A stretch of DNA of 7,083 nucleotides from Pseudomonadota bacterium (lineage in GTDB: Bacteria > Pseudomonadota > Alphaproteobacteria > Sphingomonadales > Sphingomonadaceae): the NCBI GenBank assembly GCA_030271595.1, contig JARXKO010000076.1, positions 1 through 7,083 of the forward strand. The letters run 5' to 3'. The notes below the pieces were generated by a model. The model did no database searches and was not told the origin of the DNA. It worked only from the letters and a program-made list of their open reading frames with translations. This document shows positions 1 to 6,493 of the stretch, piece after piece. Positions within the stretch are counted from its first letter, which is position 1, and every line of letters begins with the position of its first letter. Position numbers and translations under genes: made by a program.

Positions 1-660
1 GGCGATGCCGGATCGGCGCTGATGCGCGATCTGCCGCTGGCCGCGGCGATCATCGCGGCCACGGTCAAGGCGGTGAAGCTGCCGGTGACGCTCAAGATGC
101 GCATGGGCTGGGACCACAACAGCCTCAACGCGCCGCAACTCGCGCGCATCGCCGAGGATCTCGGCGTGCAGATGATTACCGTCCATGGCCGCACCCGCTG
201 CCAGCTGTACAAGGGGGAGGCCGATTGGGGCTTCGTCCGCCGGGTCAAGGATGCGGTCGGGATTCCGGTGATCGTCAACGGCGACATCTGCTCGATCGCG
301 GAGTCGCGCGCCGCGCTCGCGCAGTCGGGCGCCGACGGAGTGATGATCGGGCGCGGCGCTTACGGCCGGCCGTGGCTGCTGGCGCAGGTCATGGAAGACC
401 TGTGCGGGCAGGGGCGGCGGACCGACCCGACCCTCGAGCAGCAACTGGCGACGATGCTCGATCAATATGACGACATGCTCGCGCTGTACGGCACCCACAC
501 CGGGGTCAATCTCGCGCGCAAGCATATCGGCTGGTACACCAAGGGCCTGCCCGGCTCGGCCGAGCTGCGCAACCGCGTCAACGCCCAGGACGATCCGGCA
601 ATCGTGACCGCGATGCTGCGCGAATTTTATGCGCCGTGGCGCGACCGGGACGCTGCCTGA
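1..660 (+). CDS. dusB: tRNA-dihydrouridine synthase DusB (NifR3 family), 5' end outside window
   Basis: The reading frame is open from base 1 and stops at TGA 658-660, giving the last 219 residues of the protein; the start and the catalytic-cysteine motif lie before the window. The family reduces uridine to dihydrouridine in tRNA D-loops using FMN and NADPH, in the cytoplasm. The visible part is the second half of the FMN-binding TIM barrel followed by a helical tRNA-binding domain. Family motifs, numbered from the first residue in the window, are AGSALMRD at 3-10, LKMRMGWD at 31-38 (with the conserved Lys32), TVHGRTR at 60-66 (His62), VNGDI at 91-95 and the phosphate-binding [16 protein letters not shown] at 109-124. 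The helical C-terminal part is about 125-219. The motif pattern fits DusB better than DusA or DusC. It lies upstream of the ntr genes, as nifR3/dusB does in many alphaproteobacteria, and may be cotranscribed with them. The first ATG in the window (base 22) is internal, not a start. Confidence 0.94.
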   Translation, partial: GDAGSALMRDLPLAAAIIAATVKAVKLPVTLKMRMGWDHNSLNAPQLARIAEDLGVQMITVHGRTRCQLYKGEADWGFVRRVKDAVGIPVIVNGDICSIAESRAALAQSGADGVMIGRGAYGRPWLLAQVMEDLCGQGRRTDPTLEQQLATMLDQYDDMLALYGTHTGVNLARKHIGWYTKGLPGSAELRNRVNAQDDPAIVTAMLREFYAPWRDRDAA

Positions 661-671
661 CGAATTTTAGC

Positions 672-696
672 GCAACAGCTGTGTTGCATTTGCAAC
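672..696. promoter_or_regulatory. Overlapping inverted repeats in the dusB-ntrY gap, possible operator
   Basis: Two perfect inverted repeats share an arm in the 58 bp gap. The first is GCAACA (672-677), a 4-base spacer GCTG, then TGTTGC (682-687). The second is GTTGCA (683-688), spacer TT, then TGCAAC (691-696). The pentamer GCAAC or its complement therefore occurs three times, in alternating orientation. There is no T-run after them, so an intrinsic terminator is unlikely. The position just before the ntrY ribosome binding site suits a regulator binding site, possibly for autoregulation by NtrX, but this is inference. I could not find a convincing -35/-10 pair or a sigma54 -24/-12 pair around it. 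Confidence 0.45.
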
Positions 697-705
697 GGTC
701 GTGCT

Positions 706-710
706 AGGGG
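706..710 (+). promoter_or_regulatory. Ribosome binding site that fixes the ntrY start
   Basis: AGGGG lies 8 bases before ATG 719. This spacing supports ATG 719 over the in-frame GTG at 701, which would place this site inside the coding region and has no comparable site of its own. Confidence 0.6.
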
Positions 711-718
711 CGCGCTCG

Positions 719-2989
719 ATGGATGCCCGCGCCGCCGAATCGAAAATCGGGAATCGCCTCGAATATTGGCTCCAGCGCGAGCGCGAGAGCGGCCGCTTCT
801 ACAATCGCCTGTCGGTCATCACTGCGTTGTTCCTGGTCGTCATCATGACGGTCAGTTACGGACTTCTAAGCCGGACGTCAGAGCCCGGGTCCTTATTGTC
901 GCCGCCGTTCATCGCGCTGCTGCTGATCGCCAATCTGATCCCCGCGATCGCGCTGATGGTGCTGTTTTCGCGGCGTCTGGCGATGGCCCGGGCGGAGGAG
1001 GGGGGTCTCGGCAGCGGGCGGCTCCACACCCGGCTGGTGGCGTTGTTCTCGGTTATCGCGGCGGCGCCAACCGTGCTCGTGGCGATCTTCGCGTCCTTGC
1101 TGTTCCAGAGCGGCATCGAATTCTGGTTCTCGGATCGCGCCCGGGGCATGCTCGAGAACACCGTCCAGGTGGCGCGCGCGAGTTATCAGCAGGAATCCGA
1201 CCGCGTCTCGCGCGAAACCATCGCCATGAGCACCGATCTGTCGGGCTATCTCAAGCAACTCCCGGTCGACAATCCGCAATTTATCGATTTGTTCGGGCGC
1301 CAGGTGCTGATCCGCAACTTGTCCGAGGCGATCATCGTCAATGTCGGCGACGACGGCGTGCCGCGCAGTCTGGTGCTGATCAATCCCTATGACCGTCCGC
1401 TCGAGAAGATCGTCACCAAGCAGCGCATCGCCCAGCTCAAGGGCCGCGAAAGCGTTGCAATCAGCTCACCCGACCGGGTCGGCGCCTTGGTCAAGCTTGG
1501 GTTCGGCCCGAGCACCTATCTTTACGCGGCGCGGGTATTCGACCCGCAATTCCGAGCGCAGATCGTTCGCGCCAATGGCGTGCTCGCGGATTATCAGAGC
1601 CTGCTCGCCAAATCGCGCGCCAATCAGCTGCGCTTCAACGCCGCCTTGCTGCTCGGGGCGCTGATCATCGTCGCGCTGGCGATCGCGACGGCACTCAAGC
1701 TGGCCGACCGGCTGGTGCGGCCGGTGGGTGAGCTGGTTGGCGCTGCCGGCCGGATCGAGGCCGGCGATTTCACGGCCCGGGTGCAGGTCAGCAAGACCGA
1801 GGATGAAATTCAGATGCTGGCGAGCGCGTTCAACCGCATGACCGGGCGGCTCGAGGAGCAGACCGGCGCGCTCAAGGCCGCCAACACCCAGCTGGAGACC
1901 CGCCGCGCCTTCATCGAGGCGGTGCTGTCGAGTGTCACCGCCGGGGTTGTCGCGCTCGACAGCGCCAACAAGATCCTGCTCGTCAACCGCTCGGCCGACG
2001 AGCTCATCGAGGGCGCCCACAAATCGGTCGAGGGCAGGAAGCTGGCGAGCATCTCGCCCGAGCTCGACGAATTCATGCGCGGCGAGCAGTCGGAAGCGAA
2101 CGTGCTGGTCGCGACCGAGGGCAGCGCGCGCACGCTTGCGGTCAAGCGGGTCCGCTATCAGGACGGCAGCGTCCTCACCTTCGACGACATCACCGACCAG
2201 CTCAGCGATCAGCGCCGCGCCGCCTGGTCGGATATCGCGCGCCGAATCGCGCATGAAATCAAGAACCCGCTGACCCCGATCCAGCTGGCCGCGGAACGGC
2301 TCCAGCGCCGCTTCGGCGATGAGGTGCCCAAGGACAAGGAGACGTTCGAGAAGCTCACCGGGACGATTGTCCGGCAGGTTGGCGACCTGCGGCGGATGGT
2401 CGATGAATTCTCCAATTTTGCGCGCATGCCAAAGCCGGTGTTCAGTCAGTCCAACGTCCTCGAGATCGCGCGCCAGGCGCTGTTCCTGCACGAGGTCGCG
2501 CACCCCGCGATCACCTTCGAGCTCGACCCGCCGAGCGGTGATTTCCCAATGGTCTGCGACCGCCGCCAGCTTGGCCAGGCGCTTACCAATATCGTCAAGA
2601 ACGGCGTCGAAGCCATTGAGGGCAGGCGCAACCGCGGCGAGCACAATATGGCGGGCGACCGGGTAGAGCTGCGCTTGAAGCAGGACGGCGACCTGCTCGT
2701 GGTCGACGTCTTCGATACTGGCGTCGGCCTGCCCGAGGACCGCGAACGAATCACCGAGCCCTATGTCACGACGCGGGTACGCGGCACCGGACTGGGCCTC
2801 GCCATCGTCAAGAAGATCGTCGAGGAACATATGGGCGAAATCGCCTTCCTCGACCGCCCGGGAGGGGGCACCCACGTCCGGATCGCGTTCGACACCGCAA
2901 GACTCGAAGCGATGGAAAGCGACGGCGGCGACGGCGCCAGCGGCGACGATGATGACGATGGCAACGACAATAACGAGGACCGTGGTTGA
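719..2989 (+). CDS. ntrY: Membrane sensor histidine kinase NtrY
   Basis: Predicted protein of 756 residues, a usual length for NtrY. It is an inner-membrane kinase that should phosphorylate NtrX; the family is linked to nitrogen, redox or envelope responses, and the signal here is unknown. Four hydrophobic segments lie at about 31-50, 63-85, 104-129 and 306-326, with a large extracytoplasmic region at about 131-305. Next come a HAMP domain (about 327-383), a PAS domain (about 395-490) and a HisKA domain with phosphoacceptor His512 in AHEIKNPLTP (511-520). The ATPase domain has the N box (N624, N628), DTGVG at 666-670 and GTGLGL at 689-694. All catalytic motifs are intact. The C-terminus, about 733-756, is an Asp/Gly/Asn-rich tail. 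I chose ATG 719 for its AGGGG site; an in-frame GTG at 701 would add six residues. The stop codon shares one base with the ntrX ATG, so translation is probably coupled. No ntrB or ntrC lies between this gene and dusB. Confidence 0.95.
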   Translation: MDARAAESKIGNRLEYWLQRERESGRFYNRLSVITALFLVVIMTVSYGLLSRTSEPGSLLSPPFIALLLIANLIPAIALMVLFSRRLAMARAEEGGLGSGRLHTRLVALFSVIAAAPTVLVAIFASLLFQSGIEFWFSDRARGMLENTVQVARASYQQESDRVSRETIAMSTDLSGYLKQLPVDNPQFIDLFGRQVLIRNLSEAIIVNVGDDGVPRSLVLINPYDRPLEKIVTKQRIAQLKGRESVAISSPDRVGALVKLGFGPSTYLYAARVFDPQFRAQIVRANGVLADYQSLLAKSRANQLRFNAALLLGALIIVALAIATALKLADRLVRPVGELVGAAGRIEAGDFTARVQVSKTEDEIQMLASAFNRMTGRLEEQTGALKAANTQLETRRAFIEAVLSSVTAGVVALDSANKILLVNRSADELIEGAHKSVEGRKLASISPELDEFMRGEQSEANVLVATEGSARTLAVKRVRYQDGSVLTFDDITDQLSDQRRAAWSDIARRIAHEIKNPLTPIQLAAERLQRRFGDEVPKDKETFEKLTGTIVRQVGDLRRMVDEFSNFARMPKPVFSQSNVLEIARQALFLHEVAHPAITFELDPPSGDFPMVCDRRQLGQALTNIVKNGVEAIEGRRNRGEHNMAGDRVELRLKQDGDLLVVDVFDTGVGLPEDRERITEPYVTTRVRGTGLGLAIVKKIVEEHMGEIAFLDRPGGGTHVRIAFDTARLEAMESDGGDGASGDDDDDGNDNNEDRG
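2975..2979 (+). promoter_or_regulatory. Ribosome binding site for ntrX inside the 3' end of ntrY
   Basis: GAGGA lies 9 bases before ATG 2989. It favours that ATG over the TTG one codon upstream at 2986. The site is inside the ntrY coding sequence, consistent with coupled translation. Confidence 0.5.
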
Positions 2990-4368
2990 TGGCGCTTGAA
3001 GTGTTAGTCGTCGATGATGAAGCCGACATCCGCGATCTTGTCAGCGGCGTGCTCGAGGATGAAGGCTATTCGGTACGCACCGCGGCCGACAGCAATGGTA
3101 CGCTCGAGGCGATCGAGGAGCGGCGCCCGTCGATGGTCCTGCTCGACGTGTGGCTGCGCGGGTCGCGGCTCGACGGCCTCCAGCTGCTGCAGGAGATCAA
3201 GCGCCGCGATTCCACCCTCCCGGTGCTGATGATCTCGGGCCACGGCAATCTCGATACCGCCGTCGCTGCGGTGCGCGAAGGCGCAATCGATTTCATCGAA
3301 AAGCCGTTCCAGGCGGAGCGGCTCGTCTACCTCGTCAATCGCGCCACCGAGACCGATCGCCTGCGGCGCGAGAACGAGAGCCTGCGCCAGCAGTTCGGCC
3401 AAGACGATCAGCTCCACGGCAGCTCGGTTGCAATCAATACCGTCCGCGCGACTCTCAAACGGGTCGCACCAACCGGCAGCCGGGTGCTGATTTCCGGGCC
3501 CGCAGGAGTGGGCAAGGAAATTGCGGCGCGGATGATCCACCAATGGAGCCCGCGCGGGCGGTCGCCGTTCATCGTCCTGTCCGCGGCAATGATGAGCCCC
3601 GAGCGGGTCGAGGAGGAATTGTTCGGCTCCGAAAGCGACGGGGCGAACCGCCCGGGCCTGCTCGAACATGCGCACGGCGGGACCCTGTTCCTCGATGAAA
3701 TCGCCGACATGCCGCTGACCACCCAGGCCAAGATCCTGCGCGTCCTGACCGACCAGAGCTACCAGCGGGTCGGTGGTCAGCGCCCGGTCAAGGTCGATGT
3801 CCGGGTGCTTTCGGCGACCTCACGCAACCTCCAGGACGAGATCGCCGCCGGACGCTTCCGCGAAGATCTGTTTTACCGCCTCAACGTGGTTCCGGTGCGC
3901 CTGCCGCCACTGCGCGAGCGGCGCGAGGACATTCCCGAGCTGGTCAGCCATTTCCTCGCCCGGATCGCGGCCGAGCGGCGGATGACCAGCCCGACCATCA
4001 CCGAGGAAGCGATGGCGGCGCTCCAGGCGCACGACTGGCCGGGCAATATCCGCCAGTTGCGCAACGTCATCGAGCGGACTCTGATTCTGGCGCCGGGCGA
4101 CCGCGCCAACTGCATCGAGGTCGACTTGCTGCCGCCCGAAATCCTCGAAGGCCAGAGCGGGATGAGCGGGAATAGCGCGATGGCGATCATGGGCAGCCCG
4201 TTGCGCGAGGCGCGCGAATCGTTCGAGCGCGAATATCTGCGCATCCAGATCCGGCGCTTTTCGGGCAACATCTCGCGCACCGCGACGTTCATCGGGATGG
4301 AGCGCTCCGCCTTGCACCGCAAATTGAAAGCGCTCGGGATCGGCGACAAGCGCGAGAGCGAGGAATAG
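2989..4368 (+). CDS. ntrX: Response regulator NtrX (receiver, AAA+, Fis-type HTH), lacking GAFTGA
   Basis: Predicted cytoplasmic DNA-binding protein of 459 residues, full length for NtrX and the expected partner of NtrY. The receiver domain (about 4-120) has the acidic pair D9-D10, phosphoacceptor D53, S83 and K105. A short linker leads to an AAA+ domain (about 143-375) with Walker A GPAGVGKE at 170-177, Walker B FLDE at 234-237, arginine-finger candidates R291 and R297, and sensor II around WPGNIRQLRN at 350-359. The C-terminal Fis-like helix-turn-helix is at about 417-449 (GNISRTATFIGMERSALHRK). Between LFG (211-213) and GG (230-231) there are only 16 residues and no GAFTGA loop, so sigma54 contact should be lost. 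That is common in alphaproteobacterial NtrX as I know the family. The start is ATG 2989, overlapping the ntrY stop by one base; a TTG at 2986 is a weaker option. hflX follows almost immediately, with no hfq between. Confidence 0.95.
   Translation: MALEVLVVDDEADIRDLVSGVLEDEGYSVRTAADSNGTLEAIEERRPSMVLLDVWLRGSRLDGLQLLQEIKRRDSTLPVLMISGHGNLDTAVAAVREGAIDFIEKPFQAERLVYLVNRATETDRLRRENESLRQQFGQDDQLHGSSVAINTVRATLKRVAPTGSRVLISGPAGVGKEIAARMIHQWSPRGRSPFIVLSAAMMSPERVEEELFGSESDGANRPGLLEHAHGGTLFLDEIADMPLTTQAKILRVLTDQSYQRVGGQRPVKVDVRVLSATSRNLQDEIAAGRFREDLFYRLNVVPVRLPPLRERREDIPELVSHFLARIAAERRMTSPTITEEAMAALQAHDWPGNIRQLRNVIERTLILAPGDRANCIEVDLLPPEILEGQSGMSGNSAMAIMGSPLREARESFEREYLRIQIRRFSGNISRTATFIGMERSALHRKLKALGIGDKRESEE
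4360..4365 (+). promoter_or_regulatory. Ribosome binding site suggesting a CTG start for hflX
   Basis: GAGGAA overlaps the end of ntrX and lies 4 bases before an in-frame CTG at 4370. The annotated ATG at 4397 has no similar purine-rich site at the right distance, the bases before it being TTTCGACGGCAATGGCGCG. Confidence 0.4.
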
Positions 4369-4396
4369 CCTGAGCAGTTTCGACGGCAATGGCGCG

Positions 4397-5680
4397 ATGG
4401 AGGTTGCGCGCGGGGAACGGGCGCTGGTCGTGGTTCCCGAGCTTCCGCGCGACAGTGCGCGGCGATCGGGCGATGCCCGGGCCGAGGAAGCGCAAGGGCT
4501 GGCCGAAGCGATCGGCCTGACTGTCGCGGCAAGCCGCACGATCCGCGTCCGGACGGTGCGATCGGCGACACTGCTGGGCAAGGGCCAGGTCGAGGAAATC
4601 GCGGCGCTGGCCAAAGCCAATGACGCCAGATTGCTGATCGTCGACAGCGCCTTGACTCCAGTCCAGCAGAAAAACCTCGAGCAGGAGGTCGGCACCAAGG
4701 TCATCGACCGGACCGGTCTGATCCTCGAGATATTCGGCGAGCGCGCGGCCACGGCCGAAGGCCGAATGCAGGTCGAGCTTGCCCATCTCGATTACCAGGC
4801 GGGGCGGCTGGTGCGCAGCTGGACCCACCTCGAGCGCCAGCGCGGCGGCTTCGGCTTCCTCGGCGGCCCCGGCGAAACCCAGATCGAGGCCGACCGCCGC
4901 CTGATCCGCGACCGCATGGCGAAGATCAAGCGCGAGCTCGACCAGGTCAAGCGCACCCGCACCCTCCACCGCGACCGCCGCCGGCGCGCGCCGTGGCCGG
5001 TAGTGGCGCTGGTCGGTTATACCAATGCCGGCAAATCAACGCTGTTCAACCGCCTCACCGGTGAGGGCGTGTTCGCCGAAAACCTGCTGTTCGCGACCCT
5101 CGACCCGACCATGCGTGACGTCAGATTGCCGGGCTTCGACAAGGTCATCCTGTCGGACACGGTCGGGTTTGTGTCCGATTTGCCGACCGAATTGATCGCC
5201 GCCTTTAGAGCGACCCTGGAAGAGGTGGCGTCGGCCGACCTCCTGATCCACGTCCGCAACATGGCCCATCCCGACCGCGAGGCGCAGCGCGACGATGTCG
5301 AGGACGTTCTCGGGTCACTCGGCCTGGGCAAGGAAGAGGGGGGTCCGCCGCGGATCGAGGCGTGGAACAAGCTCGACCTGCTCGACCCGGACGAGCGCGA
5401 ACGGCTGACCGGCGAGGCCCGACGCCGCGACGATGTGGTGTCGATTTCGGCGCTGACCGGCGAGGGCGTGGATGCGCTCAAGGAGCGGGTGGCGGAGGCG
5501 CTGCGCGAGGGCGAGCAAGTCCATCACATCCGCCTCGATGCTGGCGAGGGTGGGCGGCTTGCCTGGCTTCACGCCCGCGGCGATGTGCTCGACCAGCGCA
5601 TGGATGGCGATGAAATCGCGCTGTCGGTGCGGCTGTCGCCCGAGAATTGGGCGCGGTTTCAGGCTGGCTTGACTGCTTGA
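4397..5680 (+). CDS. hflX: Ribosome-associated GTPase HflX
   Basis: The protein is 427 residues from ATG 4397, or 436 if translation starts at CTG 4370. HflX is a cytoplasmic GTPase that binds the 50S subunit; in studied bacteria it splits or rescues stalled ribosomes under stress. Numbered from ATG 4397, the N-terminal HflX domain runs to about 190 and contains LLGKGQVEEI (59-68) and the signature GGFGFLGGPGETQIEADRR (150-168). A basic helical linker (about 170-198) follows, then the G domain: G1 GYTNAGKS at 207-214, G2 around T234-T238 (ATLDPT), G3 DTVG at 254-257, G4 NKLD at 324-327 and G5 SAL at 350-352. A short C-terminal domain ends the protein. All GTPase motifs are intact. The start is uncertain: the ATG has no good ribosome binding site, whereas the CTG nine codons upstream does and would give a Met-Ser-Ser-Phe-Asp start. 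The gene is probably cotranscribed with ntrY-ntrX, and its last 22 bases overlap the 3' end of mazG on the other strand. Confidence 0.96.
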   Translation: MEVARGERALVVVPELPRDSARRSGDARAEEAQGLAEAIGLTVAASRTIRVRTVRSATLLGKGQVEEIAALAKANDARLLIVDSALTPVQQKNLEQEVGTKVIDRTGLILEIFGERAATAEGRMQVELAHLDYQAGRLVRSWTHLERQRGGFGFLGGPGETQIEADRRLIRDRMAKIKRELDQVKRTRTLHRDRRRRAPWPVVALVGYTNAGKSTLFNRLTGEGVFAENLLFATLDPTMRDVRLPGFDKVILSDTVGFVSDLPTELIAAFRATLEEVASADLLIHVRNMAHPDREAQRDDVEDVLGSLGLGKEEGGPPRIEAWNKLDLLDPDERERLTGEARRRDDVVSISALTGEGVDALKERVAEALREGEQVHHIRLDAGEGGRLAWLHARGDVLDQRMDGDEIALSVRLSPENWARFQAGLTA

Positions 5681-6417
5681 GCGGCCTTTGCGGCGGTCCA
5701 CAGGGCCTCCTTTTGGTCGAGGCTGAGCGAGGCGAAACCCGGCTTGCACTCGATTGCCCGGAACCGAGCCTCGAACTTTGCATTGGCTTGCCGAAGCGCG
5801 GCTTCGGGCTCGATGTTGAGATGCCGTGCCAAGTTAACCACCGCCAATAACAGGTCCCCAAGCTCGTCGACCTGACGCTCATGCGACGTTTCCGCGTCGA
5901 GTTCGGCCAGCTCCTCGTCGATTTTCGCCCGCGGGCCTGAAGCATCGGGCCAGTCGAAGCCGGTGCGCGCCGCCCGCCGCTGCAGCTTTGCCGCCCGTTC
6001 GAGCGCCGGAAGCGCCAGCGCAACCCCGGCCAGCGCACTGGGATCATTGGCCTTTGCCCGCTCGGCAGCCTTGATTTCCTCCCACCCTGGACTGTGCGCG
6101 GCCTCACCGAAGATATGCGGGTGGCGGCGTTCGAGCTTGTCGCAGATGCGCGCCATGACGTCAGCGAGCGTGAAATGGCCGGCTTCCGCCGCCATCTGCG
6201 CGTGGAACACGACCTGGAGCTGGAGATCGCCGAGTTCGTCGGCAAGCGAGTCCATATCGCCGCGCTGGATGGCGTCGGCGACCTCATAGGCTTCCTCGAT
6301 CGTGTACGGGGCGATCGAGGCGAAATCCTGCGCGCGGTCCCACTCGCAGCCCGACACCGGGTCGCGCAGCCGCTTCATGATCGCAGTCAGGCGTTCCAGC
6401 CCGGACGAAGCACTCAT
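5659..6417 (-). CDS. mazG: Nucleoside triphosphate pyrophosphohydrolase MazG
   Basis: Predicted protein of 252 residues, close to the usual size of two-domain MazG. The enzyme hydrolyses (d)NTPs to the monophosphate and pyrophosphate, cleaning the nucleotide pool; in E. coli it also influences ppGpp level. The N-terminal domain carries the GCEWDRAQDF stretch (23-32), metal-binding EEAYE at 41-45 and ELGD at 61-64, and RRHPHIFGE at 97-105. The second MazG repeat has EELAE at 168-172 and DELGD at 184-188. Both acidic motif pairs are present, so the enzyme looks functional. ATG 6417 is preceded by GGGAGG on the minus strand (plus-strand 6425-6430), 7 bases away, which supports this start. It converges with hflX, and the two genes overlap tail to tail by 22 bp with no visible terminator between them. 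Confidence 0.96.
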   Translation of the reverse strand: MSASSGLERLTAIMKRLRDPVSGCEWDRAQDFASIAPYTIEEAYEVADAIQRGDMDSLADELGDLQLQVVFHAQMAAEAGHFTLADVMARICDKLERRHPHIFGEAAHSPGWEEIKAAERAKANDPSALAGVALALPALERAAKLQRRAARTGFDWPDASGPRAKIDEELAELDAETSHERQVDELGDLLLAVVNLARHLNIEPEAALRQANAKFEARFRAIECKPGFASLSLDQKEALWTAAKAAQAVKPA

Positions 6418-6424
6418 AGAGGGG

Positions 6425-6430
6425 CCTCCC
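6425..6430 (-). promoter_or_regulatory. Ribosome binding site of mazG
   Basis: On the minus strand this reads GGGAGG, 7 bases before the mazG ATG at 6417. It is a strong anti-16S match and fixes the start. Confidence 0.65.
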
Positions 6431-6460
6431 GGAGTGCAAATCGCCGACCGTCCGGAAGTA

Positions 6461-6493
6461 TGATAATATGCATTATGTAAAGTGATATGACCA
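6461..6493 (-). promoter_or_regulatory. AT-rich spacer with inverted repeat, possible mazG promoter region
   Basis: The 76 bp between the protease stop and mazG contains an AT-rich stretch that contrasts sharply with the GC-rich surroundings. It includes the inverted repeat ATAAT (6463-6467), ATGC, ATTAT (6472-6476). Read on the minus strand, TATTAT and CATAAT are -10-like hexamers, and TGGTCA at 6488-6493 could be a weak -35 at 19 bp from TATTAT. The spacing is not ideal, so a mazG promoter here is only plausible. There is no stem with a T-run, so I do not call a terminator for the protease gene. Confidence 0.3.

Noticed and set aside
621..669. Direct repeat CGAATTTTA at 621-629 and 661-669
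   Set aside because: It is only nine bases long, one copy lies inside dusB coding sequence, and no flanking structure suggests an attachment site or mobile element.
673..694. Sigma54-type promoter using either TTGCA in the dusB-ntrY gap
   Set aside because: The expected GG of the -24 element is absent at the required distance upstream of both TTGCA copies.
672..710. Intrinsic terminator for dusB
   Set aside because: The inverted repeats have short arms and are not followed by a run of T.
1466..2875. 469-codon open frame on the minus strand opposite ntrY
   Set aside because: It has no recognisable domain and a composition (Arg, Asp, Gln, Leu, Ala rich) typical of antisense frames in high-GC genes. 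It lies entirely within ntrY, whose kinase motifs explain the DNA.
3820..4752. 310-codon open frame on the minus strand across ntrX and hflX
   Set aside because: It spans the junction of two well-supported genes, shows no family motif, and is an expected antisense artefact of GC-rich codon use.
5478..6287. 269-codon minus-strand frame overlapping mazG and hflX
   Set aside because: It is out of frame with MazG, rich in Ser, Arg and Pro, and has no domain; the MazG frame has both metal-binding motif pairs.
6094..6480. 128-codon plus-strand frame opposite the 5' part of mazG
   Set aside because: It is an antisense shadow of mazG with no recognisable motif.
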